Source: CBDCYS01 sp965224215
GTDB lineage: Bacteria > Acidobacteriota > Terriglobia > Bryobacterales > UBA6623
Reading direction: 5' to 3'
Assembly (NCBI GenBank): GCA_965224215.1
Contig: CBDCYS010000037.1
Coordinates: forward strand, 248,001 to 312,000
DNA: 64,000 nucleotides
Part shown: piece after piece, positions 46,996 to 55,971 of the stretch
Numbering within the stretch: position 1 is the first letter of the stretch
How the letters are laid out: every line of letters starts with the position of its first letter
Translations under genes and position numbers: made by a program
The notes under the pieces: generated by a model
What the model was told of the DNA's origin: nothing
Seen by the model: the letters and a program-made list of their open reading frames with translations, nothing else
Databases searched by the model: none

Positions 46996-48942
46996 TCAGA
47001 ATCGCAAACCCTTTTTCAGCAGCAGTGCCGCGTAGAAATACAGTTCCGCGTCCAGAGTCCGCTTAATGGTTTCCGCGCCTCGGAAGCCGTGCTGCTCGCC
47101 GTCAAAGAGAAAGTACGACACGGGCAGGCCCTTCTTCTGAAGCGCCTCGACCATCGCCTCAGCTTGATTCGGGGGAACCACTTTGTCCTCGCTCCCTTGG
47201 AAGAATATAACCGGCGCGTTGAGCTCTTCAACGGAATGAATCGGAGAACGTTCGCGATATAGGTCCTTTCGTTCCGGGTAAGGGCCGACCAGCCCGTCCA
47301 AATAGCGTGACTCAAATTTGTGTGTATCGCGGGCGAGAGCCTCGAGGTCTCCGACGCCGTAGTAGCTGGCGCCGGCTTTGAACGAATCGCGGAAGGTCAG
47401 CACGGCCAGGGTGGTGTATCCGCCGGCGCTGCCGCCTCTGATGATGAGCCGGTCAGCGTCCGCGCGGCCCTGCTTGACCAGATATTGCGCTCCATTCTCG
47501 CAGTCGTCCACGTCCACGATTCCCCACTGATCCACAAGACGCTCGCGGTAGGCGCGTCCGTAGCCGGTGCTGCCACCGTAGTTGACGTCAAATACCGCGA
47601 AGCCGCGACTGGTCCAGAATTGAATGTCCAGCGACAGCTCGCCCGATGTAGCACCGGTGGGACCGCCGTGACTCTTGACAATGAGTGGCGGCAACTCCCC
47701 GGCTGGTGGCATATAGCCGGGATTGTGCGGGGCATAAAACAGGCCGTGGGCGGTGAGACCGTTTTCCGTGGGGAACTCAATCGCTTCCGGAGCCGAGATA
47801 TAGCGCTCGACATCGGCCCTTACTTCTAACGAGCGCCGCAACACCCGGCTCTCCCCTGTTTCGAGATCGAGCTCGACAATCGCGGCGGGCAGCCGTCCCG
47901 CACCGCCCCGAAAAACTGCTTTCCCAGGTCGGGCACGAACCTGGGAAATGTGAGTGTACGGGGTCTCGATAGGTTCTATAGAGGAGGTAGCGGTATCGAT
48001 ACTGGCCAAATGCGACTCCCCGTTTTGGGTATACGCGCAGATGATCCGATCAGGCGACTCGAATGCGTAAGTCGATTGCCCAAAGACCCACTGGGGAAGA
48101 CCGAACTCGGCCTGCATTTCGGTGAGGGCTTCCGGGGCGCCCTTCCGATAGCGGTAGAGATTCCACCATCCCGTGCAGTCTGAGACGAAATAGAGTTCTC
48201 CAGCGGGCGACCATTCCGGTTGGAAGATCGACTCGGCGCGCCCGCCGGCAATTTGATTCTGATGAGAAAGTCGCCCATCTGGTTCGATTTCCGCGACCCA
48301 CAGCTCGGTCCCGTCCCACGGCATGTTGGGATGGTTCCATGTGAGCCAAGCGAGCTGGGTGCCGTTTGGGCTCACTCTGGGATTCGAATAGAAGTCGTTG
48401 CCTTGGGTCAAGACCTGGATGCCTCGATCGCCGGAAAGATCGATTGCCGCCAGTATGTTCACGGCTTCCCTGCCCGCAGCGGAGTGATCCTCTCGCACGC
48501 AAATCAACCGATCGTGTATTGGGTCGGCGACTCCGTTGGCATAGCGCCAAGGGGCCTCGGGAGTAATAGCGACCGGCGGACATTCTGCTTGCACGCGGTA
48601 GAGGCGCTGGTCTTTGAAATTCGAAAAATAAACGGTCGAGCCGTCGACGAGGAATGCACCTCCGCCATATTCGTGGACTCGCGTGCGGGCGTTAAACGGG
48701 GATGGGTTGACGTCCTCGCACGAGGCATCGTCACCCAGAGGATTGTCGCTCGAAGTATTTTCGCTCGAAGCATTGGACCGGCGGCGAACGACAACACTGC
48801 GTCCTCCCTCGGAAGGGCGTCCCTCGGACCAATAGACATCGTCGCCCGACAGAGCGATCTGCCCCAGCGGAATCGTTTCGGCCACAATCAAGTCAGAGGT
48901 AATCGGAGATTTCCAAAAGCCGTATTCAGCGGTATCGGGCAT
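46996..48942 (-). CDS. S9-family prolyl oligopeptidase-like peptidase
   Basis: About 648 residues from ATG at 48940-48942, chosen for its AAGGAACCC ribosome binding site; the frame is open further upstream to 49176 but that part is a low-complexity stretch. The N-terminal seven-bladed propeller (EPDGRLSHQNQI, YWNLYRYRK-type blades) is followed by the alpha/beta-hydrolase domain with the nucleophile motif IRGGSAGGYTTLAVL, catalytic Asp in FFQGSEDKVVPPNQ and His in DGEQHGFRG. It resembles dipeptidyl/acylaminoacyl peptidases. No clear signal peptide with the chosen start, so probably cytoplasmic. Confidence 0.92.
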   Translation of the reverse strand: MPDTAEYGFWKSPITSDLIVAETIPLGQIALSGDDVYWSEGRPSEGGRSVVVRRRSNASSENTSSDNPLGDDASCEDVNPSPFNARTRVHEYGGGAFLVDGSTVYFSNFKDQRLYRVQAECPPVAITPEAPWRYANGVADPIHDRLICVREDHSAAGREAVNILAAIDLSGDRGIQVLTQGNDFYSNPRVSPNGTQLAWLTWNHPNMPWDGTELWVAEIEPDGRLSHQNQIAGGRAESIFQPEWSPAGELYFVSDCTGWWNLYRYRKGAPEALTEMQAEFGLPQWVFGQSTYAFESPDRIICAYTQNGESHLASIDTATSSIEPIETPYTHISQVRARPGKAVFRGGAGRLPAAIVELDLETGESRVLRRSLEVRADVERYISAPEAIEFPTENGLTAHGLFYAPHNPGYMPPAGELPPLIVKSHGGPTGATSGELSLDIQFWTSRGFAVFDVNYGGSTGYGRAYRERLVDQWGIVDVDDCENGAQYLVKQGRADADRLIIRGGSAGGYTTLAVLTFRDSFKAGASYYGVGDLEALARDTHKFESRYLDGLVGPYPERKDLYRERSPIHSVEELNAPVIFFQGSEDKVVPPNQAEAMVEALQKKGLPVSYFLFDGEQHGFRGAETIKRTLDAELYFYAALLLKKGLRF

Positions 48943-49017
48943 GGGTTCCTTCGCATCTTTGCTTCTGTCTGTCCCATTATCGGGCGAGGGAGATCCATGC
49001 GGCTGGCACCCAGCCAT

Positions 49018-49053
49018 ATTGGGATCCATATTGGCATCAGAATTGGCATCAGA
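49018..49053. repeat. 12-bp tandem repeat, three units
   Basis: Units ATTGGGATCCAT, ATTGGCATCAGA and ATTGGCATCAGA lie in the leader of the S9 peptidase gene. If the longer frame were translated they would encode SDANSDANMDPNM, so the repeat argues against using the longer frame. Confidence 0.6.
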
Positions 49054-49224
49054 TTGTCCGCTTCCTTGGAGCCCCCAACCTTCAAGAAAAACGCCAAAGA
49101 AAATCGTGCGTCGCATCCGCCCGAGGGCAGCAACGGAGCATCGACTCTTACGGCAGAGCAGCCCCCTGTGGCACAATGGAAAATCGGCACTGAGCAGATC
49201 GGGTTCGCCGGCACTTGCGCTTGA

Positions 49225-50496
49225 ATGCCCGCGGCCTGCTTTCGTTGTATGATCCAGTATTCAAAAAGTCACACTTCCGTCTGCTCTATGGTTCTCGCGC
49301 TGCTAGCCGTCGCGGCCCTGTTCGCCGTCCCTGCTTCGGCGGTAGAGATCGCGACCGGATCGATGCTCGGCCCGAGCTACAAGTCCGACCGGTTCTATGT
49401 CCGAGGATCGGCGGGGCCGACCTGGCAGCTCACCTATAGTGGTTCGCCTTACCGCCGTCAGGCTCGCGGCAAGCTCATGTTGCTGCGGCTGGCGCAATCC
49501 TTATTCGACGATCAGTCACTCGCAGAGCACCCGTTTGATCCTGACCTCAATACTCAGCAAGTTATCGACGCTCTGGATTTCTACAAGCAGCACGGCGTCC
49601 TTGCGATTAGCGTCGCGCTGCAGGGCGACAATCCTCGCCAGAGCGACGAGATCAACGGGGCCCCGGGGAGCGAATCCGGCGATTCGAGCACCGAAAACGG
49701 TGCTGCTGTCAGCGCCTTCCGCCCTGACGGAACTCTCAAGACGGAATGGTTGAACCGTCTGGAGAGATTGCTGACCGCGGCCAACGACCGCGGCATGATC
49801 GTGTGCCTCGTCTATTTCCATCCCGGTCAGGATGCGATTTTCGAATCTCCCAAACTCATAGCGACCGCCGCTATCAACATTACCGACTGGCTGATCAAGA
49901 AAAACTTTCGCAACGTTGTCGTCAATGTAGCGGACGAGTGGGATCTGGACGGCCGCAGTTGGGGGCATGCCCGCTTCGTACCCGATAACATTGACCGTTT
50001 CGTCGAACTGATTCGCGAGCGCTTCAACCACGCCGACTATTCGTTGCCGATCGGAGCGGCCAGCAGCGGCAAGATGCGGTACCCAGACTCGCTGGCTCAA
50101 GTCTGCGACGTTGTGCTTCTTCACGGCAACGGCCGAACTCCTGGTGAAAAGCTGGGGCGTTTAAGGCAATTCGAAGCGACCAAAAGGGCGTTGTGGATGG
50201 TCCAGGACGACAACGGCCAAGAAGCCACGCTCGCCAATTTGGCCCGCGAAAAGGCCAGCGCCGACGCGTTATTCAAAGACGGAGCCGGCTGGGGCTTCAC
50301 GCCCTGGAAGCAAGCTCAAAGTTTCCCACTCGTCTACCTTCCCGAATCTAGCAGCGAGTTCGCCGACGACACCATGGAAGCCAAGCGCGATGGGGCCTAC
50401 TTTCGCGCCGTGCTCGAACACGTCGCGACGCTTGTCATGAAAAAGCCTCCCAGCTCCATTGATTTGAAGAAGAATGCCTCGAAAAAAAAGAAGTAG
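49225..50496 (+). CDS. Exported putative glycoside hydrolase-like (TIM-barrel) protein
   Basis: A 423-residue protein. A hydrophobic signal segment (MVLALLAVAALFAVPASA) starts at an internal ATG (residue 22), so the true start may be there rather than at 49225. The mature part looks like an (alpha/beta)8 fold: LTAANDRGMIVCLVYFHPGQ, FRNVVVNVADEWDLDGRSW (a conserved acidic NVADEWD at a strand end, typical of catalytic residues), VCDVVLLHGNGRTP and GAGWGFTPW. It ends with a Lys-rich tail (LKKNASKKKK). Family not recognised with certainty; substrate unknown. It is divergent from the S9 peptidase gene. Confidence 0.7.
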   Translation: MPAACFRCMIQYSKSHTSVCSMVLALLAVAALFAVPASAVEIATGSMLGPSYKSDRFYVRGSAGPTWQLTYSGSPYRRQARGKLMLLRLAQSLFDDQSLAEHPFDPDLNTQQVIDALDFYKQHGVLAISVALQGDNPRQSDEINGAPGSESGDSSTENGAAVSAFRPDGTLKTEWLNRLERLLTAANDRGMIVCLVYFHPGQDAIFESPKLIATAAINITDWLIKKNFRNVVVNVADEWDLDGRSWGHARFVPDNIDRFVELIRERFNHADYSLPIGAASSGKMRYPDSLAQVCDVVLLHGNGRTPGEKLGRLRQFEATKRALWMVQDDNGQEATLANLAREKASADALFKDGAGWGFTPWKQAQSFPLVYLPESSSEFADDTMEAKRDGAYFRAVLEHVATLVMKKPPSSIDLKKNASKKKK

Positions 50497-50547
50497 AGGA
50501 TCGTCGTCTTGTTCCAGCCTACGCCTGATCGATGGTTTGTCTTCCCG

Positions 50548-51602
50548 CTAGTCGTCAAGAAACCCGCGTAGGGCTTCCCTGACCTGGTCCTTCTCGCAGG
50601 AGAAGGCCAAGTGCCCGCAGTCACTATCAAGCTCAAGCGTCCTTGCCCTCGTGCGTTTGGCGAAATCGAGAGCGGAGTCGGGCGTGACCATGTGATCCCT
50701 CAACCCAACGATGACGAGCAGTCTGGCGTTGACCGCCTCAGCGGCGCGTTGCATGTTTCCTCCCTAGGTGGCGGATACGTCGTGGCCAATGATGGCACGC
50801 AACTGGCTGGCCCAATCATAGGGGTCCATACGCAGAATGAGTTCGGCTTCGATCGTCGCAAGCTTTCCCGCAAACTCCTCCCGCGAATTCTCGGCATTGT
50901 ATTTAGACGGTGTCAACATCGCCAGTTGATGAATATCGGCGACAGTCCGCATGGCGGCCGCACGCGCTTTTTTGGGATCCGAATGTGCCGCCAGCAGCTC
51001 TTCGAAGGCGTTGAGTTCCGCTTAAACAGCAGCAAGTTGTAGGAGTCCATGCGCGGTGAGCCAACAATCGAGATGGCGTTGTCCATGAAATCCGGGTGAC
51101 CGACGATCCACTGGAAAGTCTGAATGCCACCCATCGAGATGCCCATCACGGCGTGAAGGTGGTTGATTCCCAAAACCTCGGTCAGCAGACGGCGCTGCGA
51201 TTCGACCATGTCTCGAATCGAGAATTCGGGGAAGGCTTTGCCGGGCTGCTTGGCGCTGCTCGAAGGTGACGTCGAGATTCCGTTACCGATGGCGTCGACG
51301 GTGACGACGAAGTATTTCGATGAATCGACCGCTCCGCTGGGATTGACAAACTCCTCCAAGTCTTTCGACGTACCTCCAAACCAGGAAGGGAAAAGAATCG
51401 CGTTCGATTTGTCGCGATTGAGTTCTCCGTAGGTTCGGTAGCCGATCTTGAAGTCTTTGATTACTTGGCCGCTTTCGAGACGAAGCTCGCCAAGATCCGC
51501 CAAGCGTAGATCGCCTTGGGCGAGTGCTGTCGATGCGAGAGGGGTGGATGCGAGAGCGAGCCAGCAAAGAAAGCAAACGATCCACCTCGCCGAGGCGATC
51601 AT
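50548..51602 (-). pseudogene. MetX-like (homoserine O-acetyltransferase family) alpha/beta hydrolase, decayed
   Basis: From ATG at 51600-51602 there is a signal peptide (WIVCFLCWLALASTPLASTALA), then the MetX-like core: FKIGYRTYGELNRDKSN, DAIGNGISTSPSSS, and the nucleophile elbow VMGISMGGIQTFQWIVGHP. Near 51018 a one-base indel shifts the frame (LLLFKR to ELNAFEELLAAHSDPKKA), and at 50764-50766 a TAG interrupts DVSAT*GGNMQRAAEA. The last part keeps the catalytic Asp (VIVGLRDHMVTPDS) and His (DCGHLAF). Two independent lesions point to a genuine pseudogene. The exported form suggests a hydrolase rather than biosynthetic MetX. Confidence 0.88.
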
Positions 51603-52079
51603 ACGGACGGAACCAGCGGAAATCAGCGGCTTAGGCTCGCGCGCGCGTTCCTGACAATGCAAACGCCAAATTAGGCGCAGAGCCAACAATCGTATGTACG
51701 CTGACGGCGGGGGGGATTCTTTGGGTGACGGGCTTCTTAGGAATCCGGGCTCATGGGGCTGTTTGAGGGCTTGCTCCGCGGCGGGCCGGAGTCCCGGTGC
51801 GGCCCGGCTCGAGCCGTCCGGGGCAACGAACTGATGAGGCACCTGGCAGGCTTCGCACTCGGCTGCCGCCAACGCGGCGTCATCCCGAAACCGTTCCAGG
51901 GTTCGGGTTACCCAGCGGACAGGGCGGTGTCTGTTCAGTACGGTGCTCAAGTATTCTCCTTCGTCGTGAGTTTGTTCGGGTTGATCGGCGGAGATGCTCT
52001 ACGAATCCTAATCTCACGATAACGCCTGGCGAAGGGGCAACCCTGGAGGCGCCTCGCTAAGTGATTGACAATACTAGCA
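51603..52079. other. Intergenic region between MetX-like pseudogene and the 530-bp element copy C
   Basis: The minus-strand frame stays open upstream of the MetX-like start, but its translation is Arg/Pro/Ala-rich and matches no family I know; I treat it as non-coding. The insertion site of copy C at its right end is in non-coding DNA. Confidence 0.5.
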
Positions 52080-52609
52080 CCTGAATTATGCACAGATTCA
52101 CTTTGCGAGTGTGGCTGCGTTCGTAGCGGGTTGGCGGTCGTCGTGAGGTGGTAGCTCGGCAACTGGTCTTTTGGCTTCTCCGTGTCCGGTTTCCCTTCCC
52201 GCCCAGAATCCGCGTCGTCAAAACCTCGCTCGGAAGTGACGTGTTTCCAGTGCGTTACGGCTAGTGCATAAAATTTTATGCATAGCGCATAGCCAGGCTC
52301 TCAGATCAGCGCCCTCCCGACCACCGGCAGCAAGCCGCCGTAGGGAGTCGGCTTCCTGCCGCGGAAGTGGTAAGGCGTCGAAGCCCCGATTTTATTGGGC
52401 CGCGAGGCCGTCACGGCTGGGCCTTGTTGGACGGGCCTTTGGGGGCTATGCTGTTTTCGTCTGGTAACCATGTGGGTGACTTCCTTGGGGTTGGCTGGCG
52501 AAGCTGGAATCTTTGCCAGCCGACCTTTTTACCCCATGTTTTAGGGGGTCCCCAATGGTCCCTTGCGGCTCAGCCCTCCTCAGGTCCACGCCGCAGTGCA
52601 TAATTCAGG
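52080..52609 (-). mobile_element. 530-bp non-autonomous IS1380-type element, copy C
   Basis: Perfect 14-bp terminal inverted repeats (CCTGAATTATGCAC / GTGCATAATTCAGG) and an exact 5-bp target duplication TAGCA (52075-52079 and 52610-52614). Same length and almost the same sequence as the element at 27936-28465, differing by scattered substitutions, which shows recent spread of one deleted form. Inserted between genes. Confidence 0.93.
52301..52471 (-). CDS. Mini-ORF left by internal deletion of the transposase gene (copy C)
   Basis: The same 56-codon frame as in copy A, starting MVTRRKQHS and ending GRALI. The ribosome binding site has one change (AAGGAAGT rather than AAGGAGGT). Conservation of start, frame and stop between two independent copies may only reflect recent common descent. 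Confidence 0.4.
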   Translation of the reverse strand: MVTRRKQHSPQRPVQQGPAVTASRPNKIGASTPYHFRGRKPTPYGGLLPVVGRALI

Positions 52610-52734
52610 TAGCACTATATTCCCAAAAAACTCCGTGACCAAAAATCGGTGAATTTGAGTAAACTACGCGAAGTTTTTGGGGACCCAGGCGGTGGGGTGC
52701 CAGAGGGCCGGGCAGCTCAGCTCTCGGGACTACG

Positions 52735-53148
52735 CTACTTGTCGCTGCTAGGTGGCTCCCAAAGCTCGATCTTGTTGCCATCAGAATCGTAGATCCAAGC
52801 GAATCGCCCATAGGGGTAGTCTTCCCGCTTGGGATCGATCTCAACGCCCTGCTTCCCGAGTTTCTCCAAGATCGCATCGAGATTGTCAACGATGTAGTTG
52901 ATCATGAAGGGAGCGCTGCTGTGGTCAAAATAGTCGGTCGTGTCCGGAAACGTGCTCCAGATCGTCAGGTGCTCATCTTCCGGTTTCTCGTGTGCCCGCC
53001 ATCTTAGCGTTACTCCCTGATTAGGTACGCTTTCCAGCCCAAGCCGCTCCTCGTACCAAGCCTGGAGTCCTTTGTGATCGGGTGACTTGATGAAGACGCC
53101 GCCGATTCCTATCACTCGGCCTGATTCTTGTGGTGAAGAGTTAGCCAT
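52735..53148 (-). CDS. VOC (glyoxalase/bleomycin resistance) family protein
   Basis: About 137 residues from ATG at 53146-53148; the frame is open to 53292 but the extension overlaps aspS in a different frame and is unlikely. Two beta-alpha-beta-beta-beta modules are seen: VIGIGGVFIKSPDHKGLQAW...RLGLE and INYIVDNLDAILEKL...YDSDGNKIELWEPP, the latter with the metal-binding Glu. Such small dimers bind a divalent metal and act on diverse substrates. It lies 47 bp downstream of aspS, same strand. Confidence 0.88.
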   Translation of the reverse strand: MANSSPQESGRVIGIGGVFIKSPDHKGLQAWYEERLGLESVPNQGVTLRWRAHEKPEDEHLTIWSTFPDTTDYFDHSSAPFMINYIVDNLDAILEKLGKQGVEIDPKREDYPYGRFAWIYDSDGNKIELWEPPSSDK

Positions 53149-53195
53149 AAGGAGGACTATAGCCCTTTGCGGGACTGGCCCGGAAGGCTTTCTTC

Positions 53196-55007
53196 TCAAC
53201 TCTTGGGACGAAGCGCCTGCTGTGCCTGCGGAGAAAGCATCACACCCAACTCGTCTAACTGCTGTTTGGGAACAGTGTTCGGCGCTTCGCACATCAAGTC
53301 CGTTCCCTTCGCTGTCTTGGGGAAAGGAATCACGTCGCGGATGCTCGTCTCTCCCGCAAGTATCATGATCATGCGGTCGAGGCCTAAAGCGATGCCTCCA
53401 TGCGGCGGCGTACCGTGCTCCAAAGCTTCCAGGAAGAACCCGAAGCGGTGGCGGGCTTCTTCGTCAGTAAAGCCGAGAGCCTCGAACACTTTCGCCTGCA
53501 CGTCGCGGCGATGGATTCGGATCGACCCCGACCCCAACTCGGTGCCATTGAGCACCAGGTCGTAGGCCTTTGAGCGGCAGGCCGCCTGGTCGGTCAGAAG
53601 CTTGTCGATGTCGTCTTCGTGAGGCGATGTAAAGGGGTGGTGAGCGGCGTACCAGCGCCCCTCGTCCTTCGCCCACTCGAACATCGGAAACTCGGTCACC
53701 CACAGGAAGTTCAGTTCTTTCGAGTCAAACAATTTGTGGCGGTCGGCGTACTTGCGGGCTACTTTCATCCGCAAATCGCCCGCCCCTGCAAGAACTTGCT
53801 GATCGGGCTTTGGTCCTTCGGGAGTCCCGGCCGAGGTCACCAAGAAAAGCAGGTCGCCTTCTTCGAAGCTGACCCGTTCCCGCACTGCGTTCATCGGCTC
53901 GGCAAAATCACGGTCGAGCCGCTTGACGTCTTCAAACACGCGCAGGCCGGCTTCGGGACCGAGCGCCTTGATCTCGTCGCGCTCACGCCGCGAGAGCGCT
54001 CCGACTTTGGGAATCTTGACCGCCAACAGGGGCATTTCCTGCGTCAGCTCGCCCGGGGGAAACAAGTCGTTCACACGCGCCATCGGCGGCAACCGCAAGT
54101 CCGGCTTGTCGCTGCCGTATTGCTCCATCGCTTGTGCGTAGGAAAGCCGCATCAACGGTAGCTGGGGCGCCGGGTGCCCGGAGGCCTCGCAAACGCGAAC
54201 CATCAATCCTTCAATGACGCCGAAGACGACATCGGGTTGAACGAACGACATCTCGAGGTCAATCTGAGTGAATTCGAGCTGCCGGTCAGCGCGGAGATCT
54301 TCGTCGCGAAAACAGCGCACGATTTGGAAATACTTGTCATAACCGCTGATCATCAACAACTGCTTAAACAATTGCGGCGACTGCGGAAGAGCGTAGAACG
54401 TCCCCAACTGGAAGCGGCTCGGAACAAGGAAATCACGGGCGCCCTCCGGAGTTGAGCGCGTCATGAAGGGCGTTTCAATTTCCAGGAAACCCAGTGCATT
54501 TAGGCAATCGCGAATCGCGAAATTGACCCGGTGGCGCAGCATCATATTGCGCTGCATATGAGGCCGGCGCAGATCGACGTAGCGGTATTTGAGGCGGGTG
54601 TCTTCTCCGACGCTGGGATCTTCTTCGATTTGGAACGGCGGAGTTCGCGACTCGTTGAGGATCAGCAGTCTTTCCGCTTGGACTTCGACCTCTCCGGTCT
54701 CAAGCTCGGGGTTGACCGTGTCCTCGGAGCGGCGGATCACCGGACCTTCGACGGCGACGACATATTCGCTGCGAAGCAACTCGGCGCGCTGGTGGACCTG
54801 CTCGTTGATTTCCTTGTTGAAGACAACTTGGGTGATGCCGTCGCGGTCCCGGACGTGGATGAAAATCAGGCTCCCCAAATCGCGGCGGCGGTGGACCCAG
54901 CCTGCCACGACGGCGCGTTTGCCGACGTCGGACGGACGCAGCTCGCCGCAGTTGTGGGTGCGCCGCAGCTCACCGAGAAAATCCAAAGGGATGGAGTCTT
55001 GTGCCAT
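53196..55007 (-). CDS. aspS: Aspartyl-tRNA synthetase
   Basis: A 603-residue class II synthetase of bacterial type. N-terminal OB-fold (VVAGWVHRRRDLGSLIFIHVRD), motif 2 (FQIVRCFRDEDLRADRQLEFTQIDLE), the bacterial GAD insertion (about residues 290-430), and motif 3 (GGIALGLDRMIMILAGETSIRDVIPFPKT). It charges tRNA-Asp, possibly also tRNA-Asn. Its start and the stop of the upstream carbonic anhydrase gene share one base, so they form an operon. Confidence 0.97.
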   Translation of the reverse strand: MAQDSIPLDFLGELRRTHNCGELRPSDVGKRAVVAGWVHRRRDLGSLIFIHVRDRDGITQVVFNKEINEQVHQRAELLRSEYVVAVEGPVIRRSEDTVNPELETGEVEVQAERLLILNESRTPPFQIEEDPSVGEDTRLKYRYVDLRRPHMQRNMMLRHRVNFAIRDCLNALGFLEIETPFMTRSTPEGARDFLVPSRFQLGTFYALPQSPQLFKQLLMISGYDKYFQIVRCFRDEDLRADRQLEFTQIDLEMSFVQPDVVFGVIEGLMVRVCEASGHPAPQLPLMRLSYAQAMEQYGSDKPDLRLPPMARVNDLFPPGELTQEMPLLAVKIPKVGALSRRERDEIKALGPEAGLRVFEDVKRLDRDFAEPMNAVRERVSFEEGDLLFLVTSAGTPEGPKPDQQVLAGAGDLRMKVARKYADRHKLFDSKELNFLWVTEFPMFEWAKDEGRWYAAHHPFTSPHEDDIDKLLTDQAACRSKAYDLVLNGTELGSGSIRIHRRDVQAKVFEALGFTDEEARHRFGFFLEALEHGTPPHGGIALGLDRMIMILAGETSIRDVIPFPKTAKGTDLMCEAPNTVPKQQLDELGVMLSPQAQQALRPKS

Positions 55008-55516
55008 TAGGGATTCTTCATGTATTCGCGGCTCTTGTTGACATAGCCTTCGGCGCCGCGCCGAGTGCGCTCGCGTTCCTCTTCGGTGGTCTGGCGGCGG
55101 ACTTTCCCGGGCGTGCCCATCACGAGACTTTGCGGTGGGATTACGGCCCCCTCGACCACGAGAGCACCAGCCGCGATGACGGAACCGCTGCCGATCTTCG
55201 CGCCACTGAGAACGATCGCACCCATGCCGATCAAGCAGTCGTCCTCGATGACGCAGCCGTGCAAGGTTACCGAGTGCCCGACGACGATGCGCTTGCCGAG
55301 CACAAGCGGCGCGTCCGGGTCAACGTGCAGGCAAGAGTTATCTTGGACATTCGTTTCTTCGCCGATCTCGATCGAGTTGACATCGCCGCGAACGGTCGTG
55401 TTGCACCAGATGCTCGAGCGCTCGCCCGCCTTAACCGAGCCGATGACCTGGGCGCTTTGATCGACGTAGGCAGACTCGGCAATCGCCGGCCGCTGATCGC
55501 GGTAGGTGCGAATCAT
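55007..55516 (-). CDS. Gamma-carbonic anhydrase-like hexapeptide-repeat protein
   Basis: A 169-residue left-handed beta-helix protein: repeated hexapeptide turns (SSIWCNTTVRGDVNSIEIGEETNVQDNS would be the core region, positions about 38-60), with metal-site histidines in SCLHVDPDAPLVLG and VGHSVTLHGCVIEDD. The fold is a trimer with metal ions between subunits; family members include gamma-carbonic anhydrases and related proteins (PaaY, YrdA). It is the first gene of the minus-strand operon with aspS. Confidence 0.93.
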   Translation of the reverse strand: MIRTYRDQRPAIAESAYVDQSAQVIGSVKAGERSSIWCNTTVRGDVNSIEIGEETNVQDNSCLHVDPDAPLVLGKRIVVGHSVTLHGCVIEDDCLIGMGAIVLSGAKIGSGSVIAAGALVVEGAVIPPQSLVMGTPGKVRRQTTEEERERTRRGAEGYVNKSREYMKNP

Positions 55517-55971
55517 TTCGGATCACAAAGGAGGTGGGACAGAAGCGTGCGTATTTGGCAGGTAACTGCGGGTCCTGTCCTACTGGCTACATGGCGAGAC
55601 CAACAGGTCCGGCGAAACAAGTCCGGCCCAACAAGGCCATCAAAGATCTCAGCGTATCATAGCCGTTGCATCTCGGTCGTTGGCAATGCGGCGCGGTTGT
55701 TTGGGATGGCTTGGCCTGGGTCGGTTGGCTGTGCAGAAGACGAGTGGAGAAGGATTCTTTCCCGGTAGGACATCACTCGGGGGATTCCCAACCACGGCTC
55801 CGGCTCGCCATCCAGTGAAAAGCGGGCCAGGGAGATGGAGGAGCGGACCTGAGAAGCAGTGCGAAAGAGCGTTGCAGCTCATCGGTTCGCAGACTATCAT
55901 GTCTGTACCGGGACGGGCAGAAGGGAATCCCGGATTAAGGAAGCGCTGACCGAAGCGCCGGGATTATCTCA
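55517..55971. other. Divergent intergenic region between carbonic anhydrase and AAA ATPase genes
   Basis: 455 bp without a supported gene. It must hold promoters for both directions, but I cannot point to convincing boxes, and there is no visible Shine-Dalgarno before the ATPase ATG at 55972. Confidence 0.5.

Noticed and set aside
48943..49176. N-terminal extension of the S9 peptidase
   Set aside because: It consists of tandem-repeat-derived SDAN/DPN sequence, and a proper ribosome binding site lies at 48942.
51603..51950. Upstream extension of the MetX-like frame
   Set aside because: Arg/Pro-rich, precedes the natural signal peptide, no family resemblance.
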